In this document: piece after piece, positions 42,387 through 51,302 of the stretch | How the letters are laid out: every line of letters begins with the position of its first letter | Numbering within the stretch: position 1 is the first letter of the stretch | NCBI RefSeq assembly: GCF_000292345.1 | Contig: NZ_ALOU01000002.1 | Coordinates: 1-64,000, forward strand | Length of the DNA: 64,000 nt | Direction of reading: 5' to 3' | Source: Cupriavidus sp. BIS7 | Lineage (GTDB): Bacteria > Pseudomonadota > Gammaproteobacteria > Burkholderiales > Burkholderiaceae | Notes under the pieces: model-generated | Databases searched by the model: none | Seen by the model: the letters and a program-made list of their open reading frames with translations, nothing else | Told to the model about the DNA's origin: nothing | Program-made: the position numbers and the translations under genes

Positions 42387-45128
42387 TCACCACGCATAGC
42401 GTGCGCCGAGGCGCATGCCGTACTGCCGGTAGCCCTGGCTGCCCCACTGCGCGCCGATGTTGCCCCAGCTCGCCCAGCCGCGCGACAGCTTCGCGCTCAG
42501 GCCAAGCTTGAGTTCGTAGCGATTGCGCGGAAACAGCCCGCCCAGTACCGTTTCGTTGAACCCGACCGAGGCCGTCATCTGGTCGTGCCACCAGTTCAGC
42601 GTCGCGTACGGTTGCAGCCGGCCGCCATCTTCGCTATCGAGCGTGCGGAAGATCCGCGCACCGAGCCGCGTCACCACGCCGTCGTGCCCTCCGCTGCTGA
42701 CCTCGGTGCCGTTCGGCTCCGTCAAGCTGACGCCTCGGTGGCGCACCCACACAGCCTGCGCCTGCGGTTCAACGCGCCATGCAAGCGCGCCCATCGGTAA
42801 CGCCCAACCGGCTTCCAGCGATGTGTTCCACGCCTGCGAGTTGTAGCTGACCTGCGGCAACTGATCTCCACGCACGCTGCTGTTGAACCACGCGTACTGG
42901 AACCACGTATCGACATAGGGACCGAGGTCGGACACGGCCTGCCCGAACCACGTGGCATACAGGCCGATGCCGTAGCCGTTGACATGCCCGTTCGCGCGCG
43001 CGCCGTTGCCGGCAGCAAGGCCATCCGTTTCCACGGCGCCATAGCCCGCCATGGCGCCAACGTGAAGCCTGTCTGCATTGCCGAACAGCGGACCCCGTGC
43101 GATATCGCCACCACCGTGCAGGACAACCGTATTGGCGCGTGCGCTGTAGTCGTTGCCACGGCTGCCGCTCTCGGCTGTCTTGCCGACCAGCCTCATCCAT
43201 CCGGCCGGGGCAGACGAGAACGGCAGTTCGCCCATTCGATCTTGCAGGCTATGCAGGAACAGGCTGGCCGCCGCCTGTTCGTTGGCGATATATGCCGGCA
43301 CCTCGGGGCGGTACATCGGCGGTGGCGGTGAAGGTGGTGGCGGCGATGGGGGATCGGGCGGAACCGGCAGGCGTTGGGAGCGCAGATACCAGTCGCCATC
43401 GGCGGGATCGTCCGTGCCGCCACGGTAGAGCCCGTACTCATACGGGCCGGCCACGGCGCGGCCGGCCAGGGCAAACGTCCCCGACGGCGCGCTGCCGCCG
43501 TTGACCGCTTCGATCACGCGAATGCCGGCGCTGGTCACATCGCCCTTGCCGCCCGCGTTGACGATGCGCACGGCGGTGGTGCCCGTCGCCGTGCCGCCAT
43601 CGATCACCAGACGATCCGCCGGCGATTCATCTCCGCCCAGCGCCGCAGTCAGCACCAGTGCGCCGGCATCGCCGTGGTACTGCTTGACGGTCAGTGTGTG
43701 GAACACGCTGTTTCCAGGAGGCAGAAATGCCACCGTACTGCCGAAGTTCTCCAGGCGCGTGAGATTCGAATCGCCGGACACCAGCCATATCGCGCCATCG
43801 CGCAGCGACACGTTGGCCACGCTTGCCACGCGTGACGCGCCGCGTATCAGCGTGCCACGAGCCGTCAGGTCGAGCCGTGCGGGCACGGTTGTGTCGGATA
43901 CGTCGAGCCACAGTCCGTTGCCAGCGATGGCGCCACCTGAAAGCTGCACGTTGGCCGTCCCGCCCGCCACGCGAATGGCAGCCGCCTGGCTGCTGATTAG
44001 CGTGCTGCCGGTAATCTCGGCGCTCTGGATCGTCAATGCGGTGTCGCCGATCAGGTATAGCCCGCTGCCGCCGGAGCCGGTTGCGCTGGCGGCGCCATTG
44101 CGCAACGCCAGGCTTGCACCGTTGTGTGCGTATAGCGCATGCGAGCCCGGACCGGATGTCTGCACCCGCGTGCCGTCGGCAAGCACCTGACTGCCGGCAT
44201 CGACCGCCGAAAGCCCGTGCGCCTGCATGCCGCTGGTGCTCACGGCACCGCCGGTCATGGAAATGCTGCCGCCGCGTATCGCCAGCAGGCCATTGGCCTG
44301 ATCGCCGCGCGTCGTGACCGTGCTGCCGCCCGCCGCATCGACCAATGTCCTTGCCGCGGTGGACAGCAGCCCGAACGAGGCAACCCCTTCGGTTAGAACG
44401 TCGACGCCACGCAGCACGACGGTGCCCGCCGTGTCGGCCGCTGCGCCTGGTGACTCCAGCCCCGTGGTGTGGACGGTAATGCGGGCACCCTGGCCGTCGA
44501 GCACCACGCTCGAATTGTTCGATGTCTGCACCACGCCTGGCGCCAGGTCACCTGTCGTTGTGATCGAACTGGCCCCAAGCAATGCGAACGACCCCGTGGC
44601 CACTGCCGCACCGGCGGCTTCCTCGCCATGGGTCGTGATGACCGAATCGTGCAACTGGATCAAGCCGCCGAAATCCGCGAATACGGCATGTGCGCGCAAG
44701 CCGGACGTGGTGATGCTGGCCTGCCCCTTGATGGTCGCGTTGCCGAACGTGTGAACGCCGTTGGAATGCGCGCCGAGCATCGTCAGGACGATTCCAGCGG
44801 CATCAAGCTGGATGCGGCCGCCATTTTCGGCGTACGCGCCGGTGGAGTTATCGCCCTCTGAGTGAAGCGTGACAGGTCCGGTCACCGTGATGGACCCGCC
44901 GTTCGTTGCATGCAGCACCGATGCATAGCCTGCAGAGCCAGTGTCGAACGTGCCGCCGCTGATGGTGGCGTCGCAGCCATTGGCCGTGTAGGAGGTTGCC
45001 GTCGGCGAAGGGGGTGTGCAATCCGAAGCATGCGCGGCCGGACTGGATGCGCCGCCCAGCAGCATCCACATGCCGGTGACCATTTCCAGTGTTGCCTTGC
45101 GGGTTCTGCTGCGGAAGCATCGCGTCAT
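42387..45128 (-). CDS. Autotransporter (type Va) with pertactin-like passenger
   Basis: A 913-residue protein. An extended signal peptide (MTRCFRSRTRKATLEMVTGM up to AHA-SD) leads to a passenger of short repeated units (GGSITVTGP, GGRIQLDAAG, GGLIQLHDS, GGSISMTGG) expected to form a beta helix. A Pro-rich hinge (PPDPPSPPPPSPPPP) near 605-620 precedes the C-terminal autotransporter beta-barrel, which ends with the aromatic YAW. It resembles pertactin/AidA-type proteins with an autotransporter adhesin role. It stands alone between convergent and divergent genes. Confidence 0.88.
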   Translation of the reverse strand: MTRCFRSRTRKATLEMVTGMWMLLGGASSPAAHASDCTPPSPTATSYTANGCDATISGGTFDTGSAGYASVLHATNGGSITVTGPVTLHSEGDNSTGAYAENGGRIQLDAAGIVLTMLGAHSNGVHTFGNATIKGQASITTSGLRAHAVFADFGGLIQLHDSVITTHGEEAAGAAVATGSFALLGASSITTTGDLAPGVVQTSNNSSVVLDGQGARITVHTTGLESPGAAADTAGTVVLRGVDVLTEGVASFGLLSTAARTLVDAAGGSTVTTRGDQANGLLAIRGGSISMTGGAVSTSGMQAHGLSAVDAGSQVLADGTRVQTSGPGSHALYAHNGASLALRNGAASATGSGGSGLYLIGDTALTIQSAEITGSTLISSQAAAIRVAGGTANVQLSGGAIAGNGLWLDVSDTTVPARLDLTARGTLIRGASRVASVANVSLRDGAIWLVSGDSNLTRLENFGSTVAFLPPGNSVFHTLTVKQYHGDAGALVLTAALGGDESPADRLVIDGGTATGTTAVRIVNAGGKGDVTSAGIRVIEAVNGGSAPSGTFALAGRAVAGPYEYGLYRGGTDDPADGDWYLRSQRLPVPPDPPSPPPPSPPPPMYRPEVPAYIANEQAAASLFLHSLQDRMGELPFSSAPAGWMRLVGKTAESGSRGNDYSARANTVVLHGGGDIARGPLFGNADRLHVGAMAGYGAVETDGLAAGNGARANGHVNGYGIGLYATWFGQAVSDLGPYVDTWFQYAWFNSSVRGDQLPQVSYNSQAWNTSLEAGWALPMGALAWRVEPQAQAVWVRHRGVSLTEPNGTEVSSGGHDGVVTRLGARIFRTLDSEDGGRLQPYATLNWWHDQMTASVGFNETVLGGLFPRNRYELKLGLSAKLSRGWASWGNIGAQWGSQGYRQYGMRLGARYAW

Positions 45129-45389
45129 ACAGTTTCCCCACTGTCAGAGAAAGCCTGTCGCGCGTCCTTCGGCGCTGCCGCGCCGTGAGTTACCGGCGTA
45201 GGCGTTCGTGCAGCAATCGAAGTTGATCAGGAGAAATCTAGCAGTTGCCGGCGAGCAGCGATGTGGGTATCGATCTGAAATCTTTTTGCAGTGCGTTAAC
45301 CGTTGCCGCGCACCGCCACCGGGCACGGTTTTCCGGGGAGGACTAAAATGACGGACTCTGCAGTCACAACTATCGGAAGAAGGCCCCCC

Positions 45390-45797
45390 ATGCGACTCCT
45401 CCACACCATGCTGCGCGTTGGCGACTACCAGCGCTCGATCGATTTCTACACGCGCGTGCTCGGCATGACGCTGCTGCGCGAGCGCGACAATCCCGAGTAC
45501 AAGTACCGCCTGGCCTTTGTCGGCTACGGCCCGGAGACCGAGAACGCGGTCATCGAACTGACCTACAACTACGGTGTCGACAAATACGAACTCGGCACGG
45601 CCTATGGCCATATCGCGCTGGAAGTGCCCAATGTTGCCGAAGCCTGCGACCGCATCCGCGCGGCCGGCGGCAAGGTCACGCGCGAAGCCGGCCCCGTGAA
45701 GGGCGGCACCACCGTGATTGCGTTCGTTGAAGATCCCGACGGCTACAAGATCGAACTGATCGAGCGTCACTCGACGCGCGACGACGCCCGCCCGTAA
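45390..45797 (+). CDS. gloA: Lactoylglutathione lyase (glyoxalase I)
   Basis: A 135-residue glyoxalase I converting the methylglyoxal-glutathione hemithioacetal into lactoylglutathione. Metal ligands are visible: His5 in [10 protein letters not shown], Glu in [10 protein letters not shown], His in [10 protein letters not shown] and Glu in YKIELIE. I chose the ATG at 45390 (MRLLHTM) because it is the family start; earlier in-frame starts would add a tail unlike glyoxalase. A DMT permease gene follows after 6 bases. Confidence 0.93.
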   Translation: MRLLHTMLRVGDYQRSIDFYTRVLGMTLLRERDNPEYKYRLAFVGYGPETENAVIELTYNYGVDKYELGTAYGHIALEVPNVAEACDRIRAAGGKVTREAGPVKGGTTVIAFVEDPDGYKIELIERHSTRDDARP

Positions 45798-45803
45798 CGC
45801 GCG

Positions 45804-46709
45804 ATGAGCGCGCAAGCAACAGCGCGGCGTCCGCTGGATAGCACCGCCATCGGGCTGATGGTGGTGCTGTGTGCCGCGTGGGGACTCCAGCAGGTGGTCA
45901 TCAAGGTCACCGCGCCGTTGATGGGCGCGGTGCTGCAGGCTGGCGTGCGATCCGCCGTAGCGGCATTGCTCGTGTTCGGCTTTGCGGCCTGGCGCGGCAC
46001 GCCGCTCTGGGAGCGCGACGGCACGCTGCGCGCAGGCCTGGTGGCAGGGCTTCTGTTCGGCGTCGAGTTCTTCTGCATCTTTGTCGGGCTTGGCCACACC
46101 ACCGCGTCGCGCATGGCCGTGTTTCTCTATACGGCCCCGATCTTCACCGCACTCGGTCTGCATCTTTTCGTGCCGGGCGAGCATCTGCACCGGGGCCAGT
46201 GGCTTGGCGTCCTGCTCGCGTTCTGTGGCATCGCGCTGGCTTTCGCCGATGGCATCGTCTCGCCGGCAACGCAAGGCAGCACCCTGATTGGCGATACGTT
46301 GGGCATCGTGGCTGGCGCACTGTGGGCGGCAACTACGGTCGTCGTGCGCGGCAGCAAGCTGTCGGGCGCTCCGGCCAGCAAGACGCTGCTCTATCAACTG
46401 GGGGTTTCGGCCGTGCTGCTGCTGGGGATGGCGCTGGCGGCAGGCCAGACCCAGCGGGTGGAGATCACCGGCTTCGTCGTGGCAAGCCTGTTCTACCAGT
46501 CCGTGCTGATCGCGTTTGCAAGCTACCTGATCTGGTTCTGGCTGTTGCGCCAGTACCTTGCGTCACGGCTGTCGGTATTCTCGTTTCTCACACCGCTGTT
46601 CGGCGTGGCGTTCGGCGTGCTGCTGATGCACGACCACGTCGGCGTGCGATTCGCCGTGGCGGCAGTACTGGTGCTGACGGGGATTGTGCTGGTGAACCGG
46701 AAGGCGTGA
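45804..46709 (+). CDS. EamA/DMT-superfamily permease
   Basis: A 301-residue inner-membrane protein with about ten helices in two EamA repeats; the first begins GLMVVLCAAWGLQQVVIKVTAP, the second around GDTLGIVAGALWAATTVVVRG. Members export amino acids, purines or other metabolites; the substrate cannot be read here. Likely co-transcribed with gloA. Confidence 0.82.
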   Translation: MSAQATARRPLDSTAIGLMVVLCAAWGLQQVVIKVTAPLMGAVLQAGVRSAVAALLVFGFAAWRGTPLWERDGTLRAGLVAGLLFGVEFFCIFVGLGHTTASRMAVFLYTAPIFTALGLHLFVPGEHLHRGQWLGVLLAFCGIALAFADGIVSPATQGSTLIGDTLGIVAGALWAATTVVVRGSKLSGAPASKTLLYQLGVSAVLLLGMALAAGQTQRVEITGFVVASLFYQSVLIAFASYLIWFWLLRQYLASRLSVFSFLTPLFGVAFGVLLMHDHVGVRFAVAAVLVLTGIVLVNRKA

Positions 46710-46726
46710 GATCTACCAGTCGGTTT

Positions 46727-46759
46727 GCTCCCCTCTCCCGCCATGCTAGAGAGGGGAGC
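46727..46759. repeat. Palindromic intergenic element (CTCTCCC type), copy 2
   Basis: GCTCCCCTCT and AGAGGGGAGC flank an 13-base centre with partial decay. It lies between the convergent permease and trpS genes and matches the copy at 33194. Confidence 0.6.
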
Positions 46760-46776
46760 GAAAGCCCGTCAGACAA

Positions 46777-47805
46777 TCACTTGGGGAACGAGAACATTCC
46801 CAGTGCGTCGCGCACTTCGTCCAGCGTCTGCTGGGTGATCTCACGCGCTTCGGCGGTGCCCTTCTTCAGGATTTCGAACACGTAGCCCGGGTCCTGGGCA
46901 AGCTGCTCGCGGCGCTCGCGGATCGGGCGCAGCATTTCCTGCAGGATGCCTTCCACGCGGCGCTTCAGCACCATGTCGCCCAGGCCACCGCGCTGGTAGT
47001 GCTCCTTCAGCGCTTCCACTTCGGCAGCATTCGGATCGAACGCGTCGAGGTACGTGAACACGACGTTGCCTTCCACTTGCCCCGGATCGGACACCTTGAG
47101 GTGATTCGGGTCCGTGTACATCTTGTGCACGGCCTCGCGAATCTGGTCCGGCGATGCGCCGAGCGGAATCGCGTTGCCCTGCGACTTGCTCATCTTCGCC
47201 TTGCCATCCACGCCCGGCAGACGTCCGTGCTTCGGAATCAGCGCGGCGGCTTCCGGCAGCACGTCGCGGCCAACCTGGTGGTTGATACGGCGCACGATCT
47301 CGTTGGTCTGCTCGATCAGCGGCGCCTGGTCTTCGCCAACCGGCACCAGCACGGCCTTGAAGCCGGTGATGTCGGCGGCCTGCGATGCCGGATAGCACAG
47401 GAAGCCGGCAGGGATGTCGCGGCCAAAGCCGCGCGCCTGGATCTCTTCCTTGATTGTCGGGTTGCGCTCGAGGCGCGATACCGTGACGAAGTTCAGGTAC
47501 ATCAGCGTGAGTTCTGCCAGCGCCGGCAGGTGCGACTGCACCGAAATCGTGGTCTTGGCCGGGTCGATACCCACGGCCATGTAGTCGAGCGCGACTTCCA
47601 GAACGTTGCGGCGCACCTTGTCGGGGTCGTGCGCGTTGTCGGTCATCGCCTGCGTATCGGCCAGCAGCACGTACTGCTTGTGCGTTTCCTGCAGCGCGAC
47701 ACGGCTCTTCAGCGAGCCAACATAGTGGCCGAGGTGAAGCGGGCCGGTGGGACGGTCGCCGGTCAGGATGACGGGACGCTTATCGGGGTTGGTCTGGTCA
47801 GTCAT
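46777..47805 (-). CDS. trpS: Tryptophanyl-tRNA synthetase
   Basis: A 342-residue class I aminoacyl-tRNA synthetase. The HIGH-type motif appears as TGPLHLGHYVG and the KMSKS loop as KAKMSKSQGNAI. Length is normal for TrpS. It lies 41 bases after ksgA on the same strand and may be read through from the lptD operon. Confidence 0.94.
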   Translation of the reverse strand: MTDQTNPDKRPVILTGDRPTGPLHLGHYVGSLKSRVALQETHKQYVLLADTQAMTDNAHDPDKVRRNVLEVALDYMAVGIDPAKTTISVQSHLPALAELTLMYLNFVTVSRLERNPTIKEEIQARGFGRDIPAGFLCYPASQAADITGFKAVLVPVGEDQAPLIEQTNEIVRRINHQVGRDVLPEAAALIPKHGRLPGVDGKAKMSKSQGNAIPLGASPDQIREAVHKMYTDPNHLKVSDPGQVEGNVVFTYLDAFDPNAAEVEALKEHYQRGGLGDMVLKRRVEGILQEMLRPIRERREQLAQDPGYVFEILKKGTAEAREITQQTLDEVRDALGMFSFPK

Positions 47806-47846
47806 GGGCGTCGCAAAAGCTTCGAGGTATTCAGTAAAAAAAGGGA

Positions 47847-48686
47847 TCAGGCCACGCGCGCGGGCGGCACGGCACTGCCGCCGACGATACGCGCCAGCTC
47901 GACATACTCGGCAACGGGCACTTCCTCGGCGCGGCGGCCAAGGTCGAATCCGAGCGCGTCGAAATCGACCTGGTCACGCAGGAACGACAGCGTGTTGCGC
48001 AGCACCTTGCGGCGCTGCGAGAACGCGGCGGTCACCACGTCGCCCAGCACGCCCGCATCGCATGCGGCATACGGCGAACGCAGCGTGCCATCCTCGCCGC
48101 GCGGCCACGGAATCATGCGCACCACGGCGGAATCGACCTTTGGCGGCGGATTGAACGAGGCGGGCGGCACGTCGAGTACGTGTTCCATGTGATAGCGGAC
48201 CTGCAGCATGATCGACAGGCGGCCATAGGCCTTGCTGCCGGGCTCGGCCACCATGCGCTCGACCACTTCCTTCTGGAGCATGAAATGCTGGTCGCGCACA
48301 TGGTCCGCGAAATCCACCAGGTGGAACAGCAGCGGGCTGGAAATGTTGTACGGCAGGTTGCCAACGATGCGCAGCGCGCGGCCCGGCTCCTGCAGCTTGC
48401 CGAAATCGAACGCCAGCGCGTCGCCGGCGTGCACCACGAGGCGGTCGCCATAGCGGCGGCGCAGGCGCTCCACAAGATCGCGGTCGAGTTCCACGACCTG
48501 CATGCCCGGCAGACGCTCGAGCAGCGGATCGGTCAGCGCGCCGAGCCCCGGGCCGATCTCGACGACGATGTCGTTCGGCTGCGGGTCGATTGCGCTGACG
48601 ATGCCGTGAATGATGCCGTCATCGACAAGAAAGTTCTGTCCGAACCGTTTGCGGGCCACATGGCCCTGGTGCACGTTTGAACGCAT
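47847..48686 (-). CDS. rsmA: 16S rRNA (adenine1518/1519-N6)-dimethyltransferase KsgA
   Basis: A 279-residue Rossmann methyltransferase. It starts with the KsgA signature [14 protein letters not shown], has the SAM motif [10 protein letters not shown], and the catalytic NLPYNIS. It methylates two adenines near the 3' end of 16S rRNA late in 30S assembly. It follows pdxA after 3 bases, the conserved lptD-surA-pdxA-ksgA order. Confidence 0.95.
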   Translation of the reverse strand: MRSNVHQGHVARKRFGQNFLVDDGIIHGIVSAIDPQPNDIVVEIGPGLGALTDPLLERLPGMQVVELDRDLVERLRRRYGDRLVVHAGDALAFDFGKLQEPGRALRIVGNLPYNISSPLLFHLVDFADHVRDQHFMLQKEVVERMVAEPGSKAYGRLSIMLQVRYHMEHVLDVPPASFNPPPKVDSAVVRMIPWPRGEDGTLRSPYAACDAGVLGDVVTAAFSQRRKVLRNTLSFLRDQVDFDALGFDLGRRAEEVPVAEYVELARIVGGSAVPPARVA

Positions 48687-48689
48687 AAG

Positions 48690-49793
48690 TCAGTGCCGGC
48701 CGTTGGCAATGCCGTTGTCGTTGCGCCCATTCTTGTGGCGCCCCGTGGCATGCTCGGCCATGGTAATGGCACACCGGATGGCTTCGATCATGCTGCCGTG
48801 CTCGGCGCGGCCGGTAGCGGCCAGGTCGAGCGCGGTGCCATGGTCCACCGATGTGCGGATAAAAGGCAGGCCCAGCGTGATATTCACGCCGTGGCCGAAG
48901 GTGCCGTACTTGAGCGGCGCAAGGCCCTGGTCATGGTACATCGCCAGCACGCAATCGGCGTCGCGCAGATGGCGCGGCTGGAACAGCGTGTCGGCCGGGT
49001 ACGGACCGTGCACGTCGATATCGGCGTCGCGTGCCGCATCCAGCGCGGGGCCGATGATGTCGATTTCCTCGCGCCCCATGTGGCCGGATTCCCCGGCGTG
49101 CGGGTTCAGGCCGGTCACCAGGATGCGCGGCCGCGCGATGCCGAAGTTCCTGCGCAGGTCGGCATCGACGATCCGGAGCGTTTCCACGAGCATCGGGATG
49201 TTCAGCGCATCGGGCACCGCGCGCAGCGGCAGGTGCGTGGTGGCCAGCGCTACGCGCAGCATGGCATTGTCGTGGGCCGGCTGCGGCCCGGCCAGCATCA
49301 TCACCACGCGCGGAACGCGAGCGCATTCGGCCAGGTACTCGGTATGCCCCGTGAATGGCACGCCGGCATCGTTGATCGTGCTTTTCTGCACGGGCGCGGT
49401 AACCATCGCCGCATAGCGGCCCGCTCGCAGCCCGTCGATTGCCGCATCCAGCAGCGCCAGCACGTAGTGGCCGTTGCGCGCATCAAGCCGGCCCGGCTCG
49501 CTGGCCACGCCAAGCGGGATGTCTTCCACCACCACGTCGCCATCGGCAATCCGCCGTGCCCATGCATGGGCCACGCCAAGCGCGGCAGCGCGCTGGTCCA
49601 GCAGGCGCGCATCGCCAATCACGTGGAAACGGAACCGGCCGCCGTGCCCGCCGTTGCCGCCTTTGCCAATATCGCCGCCGTTGCTGCCATGATTGGCCGC
49701 AAGCTGCAGCAGGGCCCCGATCGTGATGTCGGGCCCGATGCCGGCAGGTTCACCTGTCGTGATGGCGAGGTCGAGTGGCGCGGGGGCAGGCAT
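48690..49793 (-). CDS. pdxA: 4-hydroxythreonine-4-phosphate dehydrogenase PdxA
   Basis: A 367-residue enzyme of the DXP-dependent pyridoxal phosphate pathway. Family blocks are [12 protein letters not shown] at the start, [21 protein letters not shown] and [15 protein letters not shown], including the metal-binding histidines. Two oddities are a Gly/Asn-rich insert near residues 35-52 ([17 protein letters not shown]) and a basic Asn/Gly/His-rich tail. Neither is usual, but the core is intact. Confidence 0.93.
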   Translation of the reverse strand: MPAPAPLDLAITTGEPAGIGPDITIGALLQLAANHGSNGGDIGKGGNGGHGGRFRFHVIGDARLLDQRAAALGVAHAWARRIADGDVVVEDIPLGVASEPGRLDARNGHYVLALLDAAIDGLRAGRYAAMVTAPVQKSTINDAGVPFTGHTEYLAECARVPRVVMMLAGPQPAHDNAMLRVALATTHLPLRAVPDALNIPMLVETLRIVDADLRRNFGIARPRILVTGLNPHAGESGHMGREEIDIIGPALDAARDADIDVHGPYPADTLFQPRHLRDADCVLAMYHDQGLAPLKYGTFGHGVNITLGLPFIRTSVDHGTALDLAATGRAEHGSMIEAIRCAITMAEHATGRHKNGRNDNGIANGRH

Positions 49794-49808
49794 GGTAGGG
49801 TCAGCGCA

Positions 49809-51293
49809 TCAGCGCTGGCGGTTGATCCGGTATTCGACGTACGCCGCACTGCGCAACTGGCGCACCCAGTCATCATAGGCGGCGCGCAGCTTCTGCTCGC
49901 GCACTTCGGCACGTGCAAAGTCGCGCTGTTTCTCGGGTGACACTTCCGTCTCGCGGCGATTCTCGACCTGGATCAGGTGCACGCCGAACTGCGTGACCAC
50001 CGGGTCGGAAATCTCGCCGGGGCGCAGGCGGTTCATCGCCTGTTCGAACTCGGGCACCAGTTCGCCCGGCGAGACCCAGCCGAGTTCACCGCCTTGCGAC
50101 GCAGAGCCGTCCTGCGAGTAGCGGCGCGCGGCATCGGCAAAATCAACCCCGTGCGTGATACGGTCGCGAATCGTCGCCATCTGGCGCTTGGCTTCCGCCT
50201 CGGGCATGTTGGGGCCGGTACGGATCAGGATGTGGCGCACCTGTGTCTGGGCGATCCGGTTGCTCGCCGCCGGTTGCGCGGCAGCCGCCGTACGCTTGGA
50301 CACGAGCTTGAGCACATGGAAGCCGTTGGCCGATTCCAGGACCTCGGGCACAACGGCGCCCGCCTGCAGGTCGACCACGGCATTGGCAAACACCGCCGGC
50401 AGCCGGCCGATCTCACGGAAGCCGAGCGAGCCGCCCTGCGAGGCTTCCGGCGCATCGGAGTTGGCCTTGGCCAGTTCGCCAAAGTCCGCCCCACCCTGCA
50501 CCTGCTTCAACAGCCCTTCTGCCTTGGCCTTGAGTTGCGTCTTCTGTGCGTCGGACGCATCTTCCGGCACGCGCACGAGGATCTGGGCCACGTTGTACTC
50601 GGTCGGCCCCGTGGCAGCGGCCTGGCCGTTACGGGCCGCCAGATAGTTGTCGATCTCGCCGTCGTAGACCTGCACCTTCGAATCAACCTCGCGCTCGCGC
50701 AGGCGAATCACCTGGACCTGCTTGCGCAGTTCGTCCCGGTACTTGGTCCACGTCATGCCGCTGGCTTCCACGCGGCTGCGCAGTTCCGTTGCCGACATCT
50801 TGTTCTGCTGGGCCACCGATTCGATCGCGCGGTCAACCTCCTGATCGGTCACCTTGATCCCGGCTTCCTGCGCCGCCTGCGTCTGCACGCGGTCCATGAC
50901 CAGGCGATCCAGCACCTCGCCAAGCAGGTCCGCCCGCGCAGGAATCGGCCGATTGGCGGCGCGCATCTGGGCCTCGATCTCGTCGGCGCGGTCAAGCAGT
51001 TCCCGGCGCGTGATCACGCTGTTGTTGACGATCGCCACGACCTCGTCCACAAGTTGCGAGCGCGGCTGGGATGACGGCTGCGGCACGCCCAGCTGCGGCT
51101 GGCTTGGCGCCACCGTGCTTCCCTGGCTGGCAGACTTGCTGCCCTGCTGCATGAAAATGCCCTGCGTGGGGGTGCCACCGGGCGCGCGCAATTGCGCGGC
51201 GGCCGGCGCGGCCAGCGTCACGAGCACGGCAGACAGCAGGGCCTGCTGCCAGGGATTCAGGCGGGACAACAGGGAAAAGGCTTGACGTTTCAT
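49809..51293 (-). CDS. surA: Periplasmic chaperone and peptidyl-prolyl isomerase SurA
   Basis: A 494-residue SurA. Residues 1-33 are a signal peptide, an N-terminal SurA domain (residues about 80-210) starts at LVDEVVAIVNNSVITRRELLDR, and two parvulin domains follow, the second with QTQVRHILIRTGPNMPE. A Gln/Ser-rich linker precedes the chaperone domain. SurA helps LptD and porins fold; lptD lies directly upstream in the same operon. Confidence 0.93.
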   Translation of the reverse strand: MKRQAFSLLSRLNPWQQALLSAVLVTLAAPAAAQLRAPGGTPTQGIFMQQGSKSASQGSTVAPSQPQLGVPQPSSQPRSQLVDEVVAIVNNSVITRRELLDRADEIEAQMRAANRPIPARADLLGEVLDRLVMDRVQTQAAQEAGIKVTDQEVDRAIESVAQQNKMSATELRSRVEASGMTWTKYRDELRKQVQVIRLREREVDSKVQVYDGEIDNYLAARNGQAAATGPTEYNVAQILVRVPEDASDAQKTQLKAKAEGLLKQVQGGADFGELAKANSDAPEASQGGSLGFREIGRLPAVFANAVVDLQAGAVVPEVLESANGFHVLKLVSKRTAAAAQPAASNRIAQTQVRHILIRTGPNMPEAEAKRQMATIRDRITHGVDFADAARRYSQDGSASQGGELGWVSPGELVPEFEQAMNRLRPGEISDPVVTQFGVHLIQVENRRETEVSPEKQRDFARAEVREQKLRAAYDDWVRQLRSAAYVEYRINRQR

Positions 51294-51302
51294 CTTGGTC
51301 CG

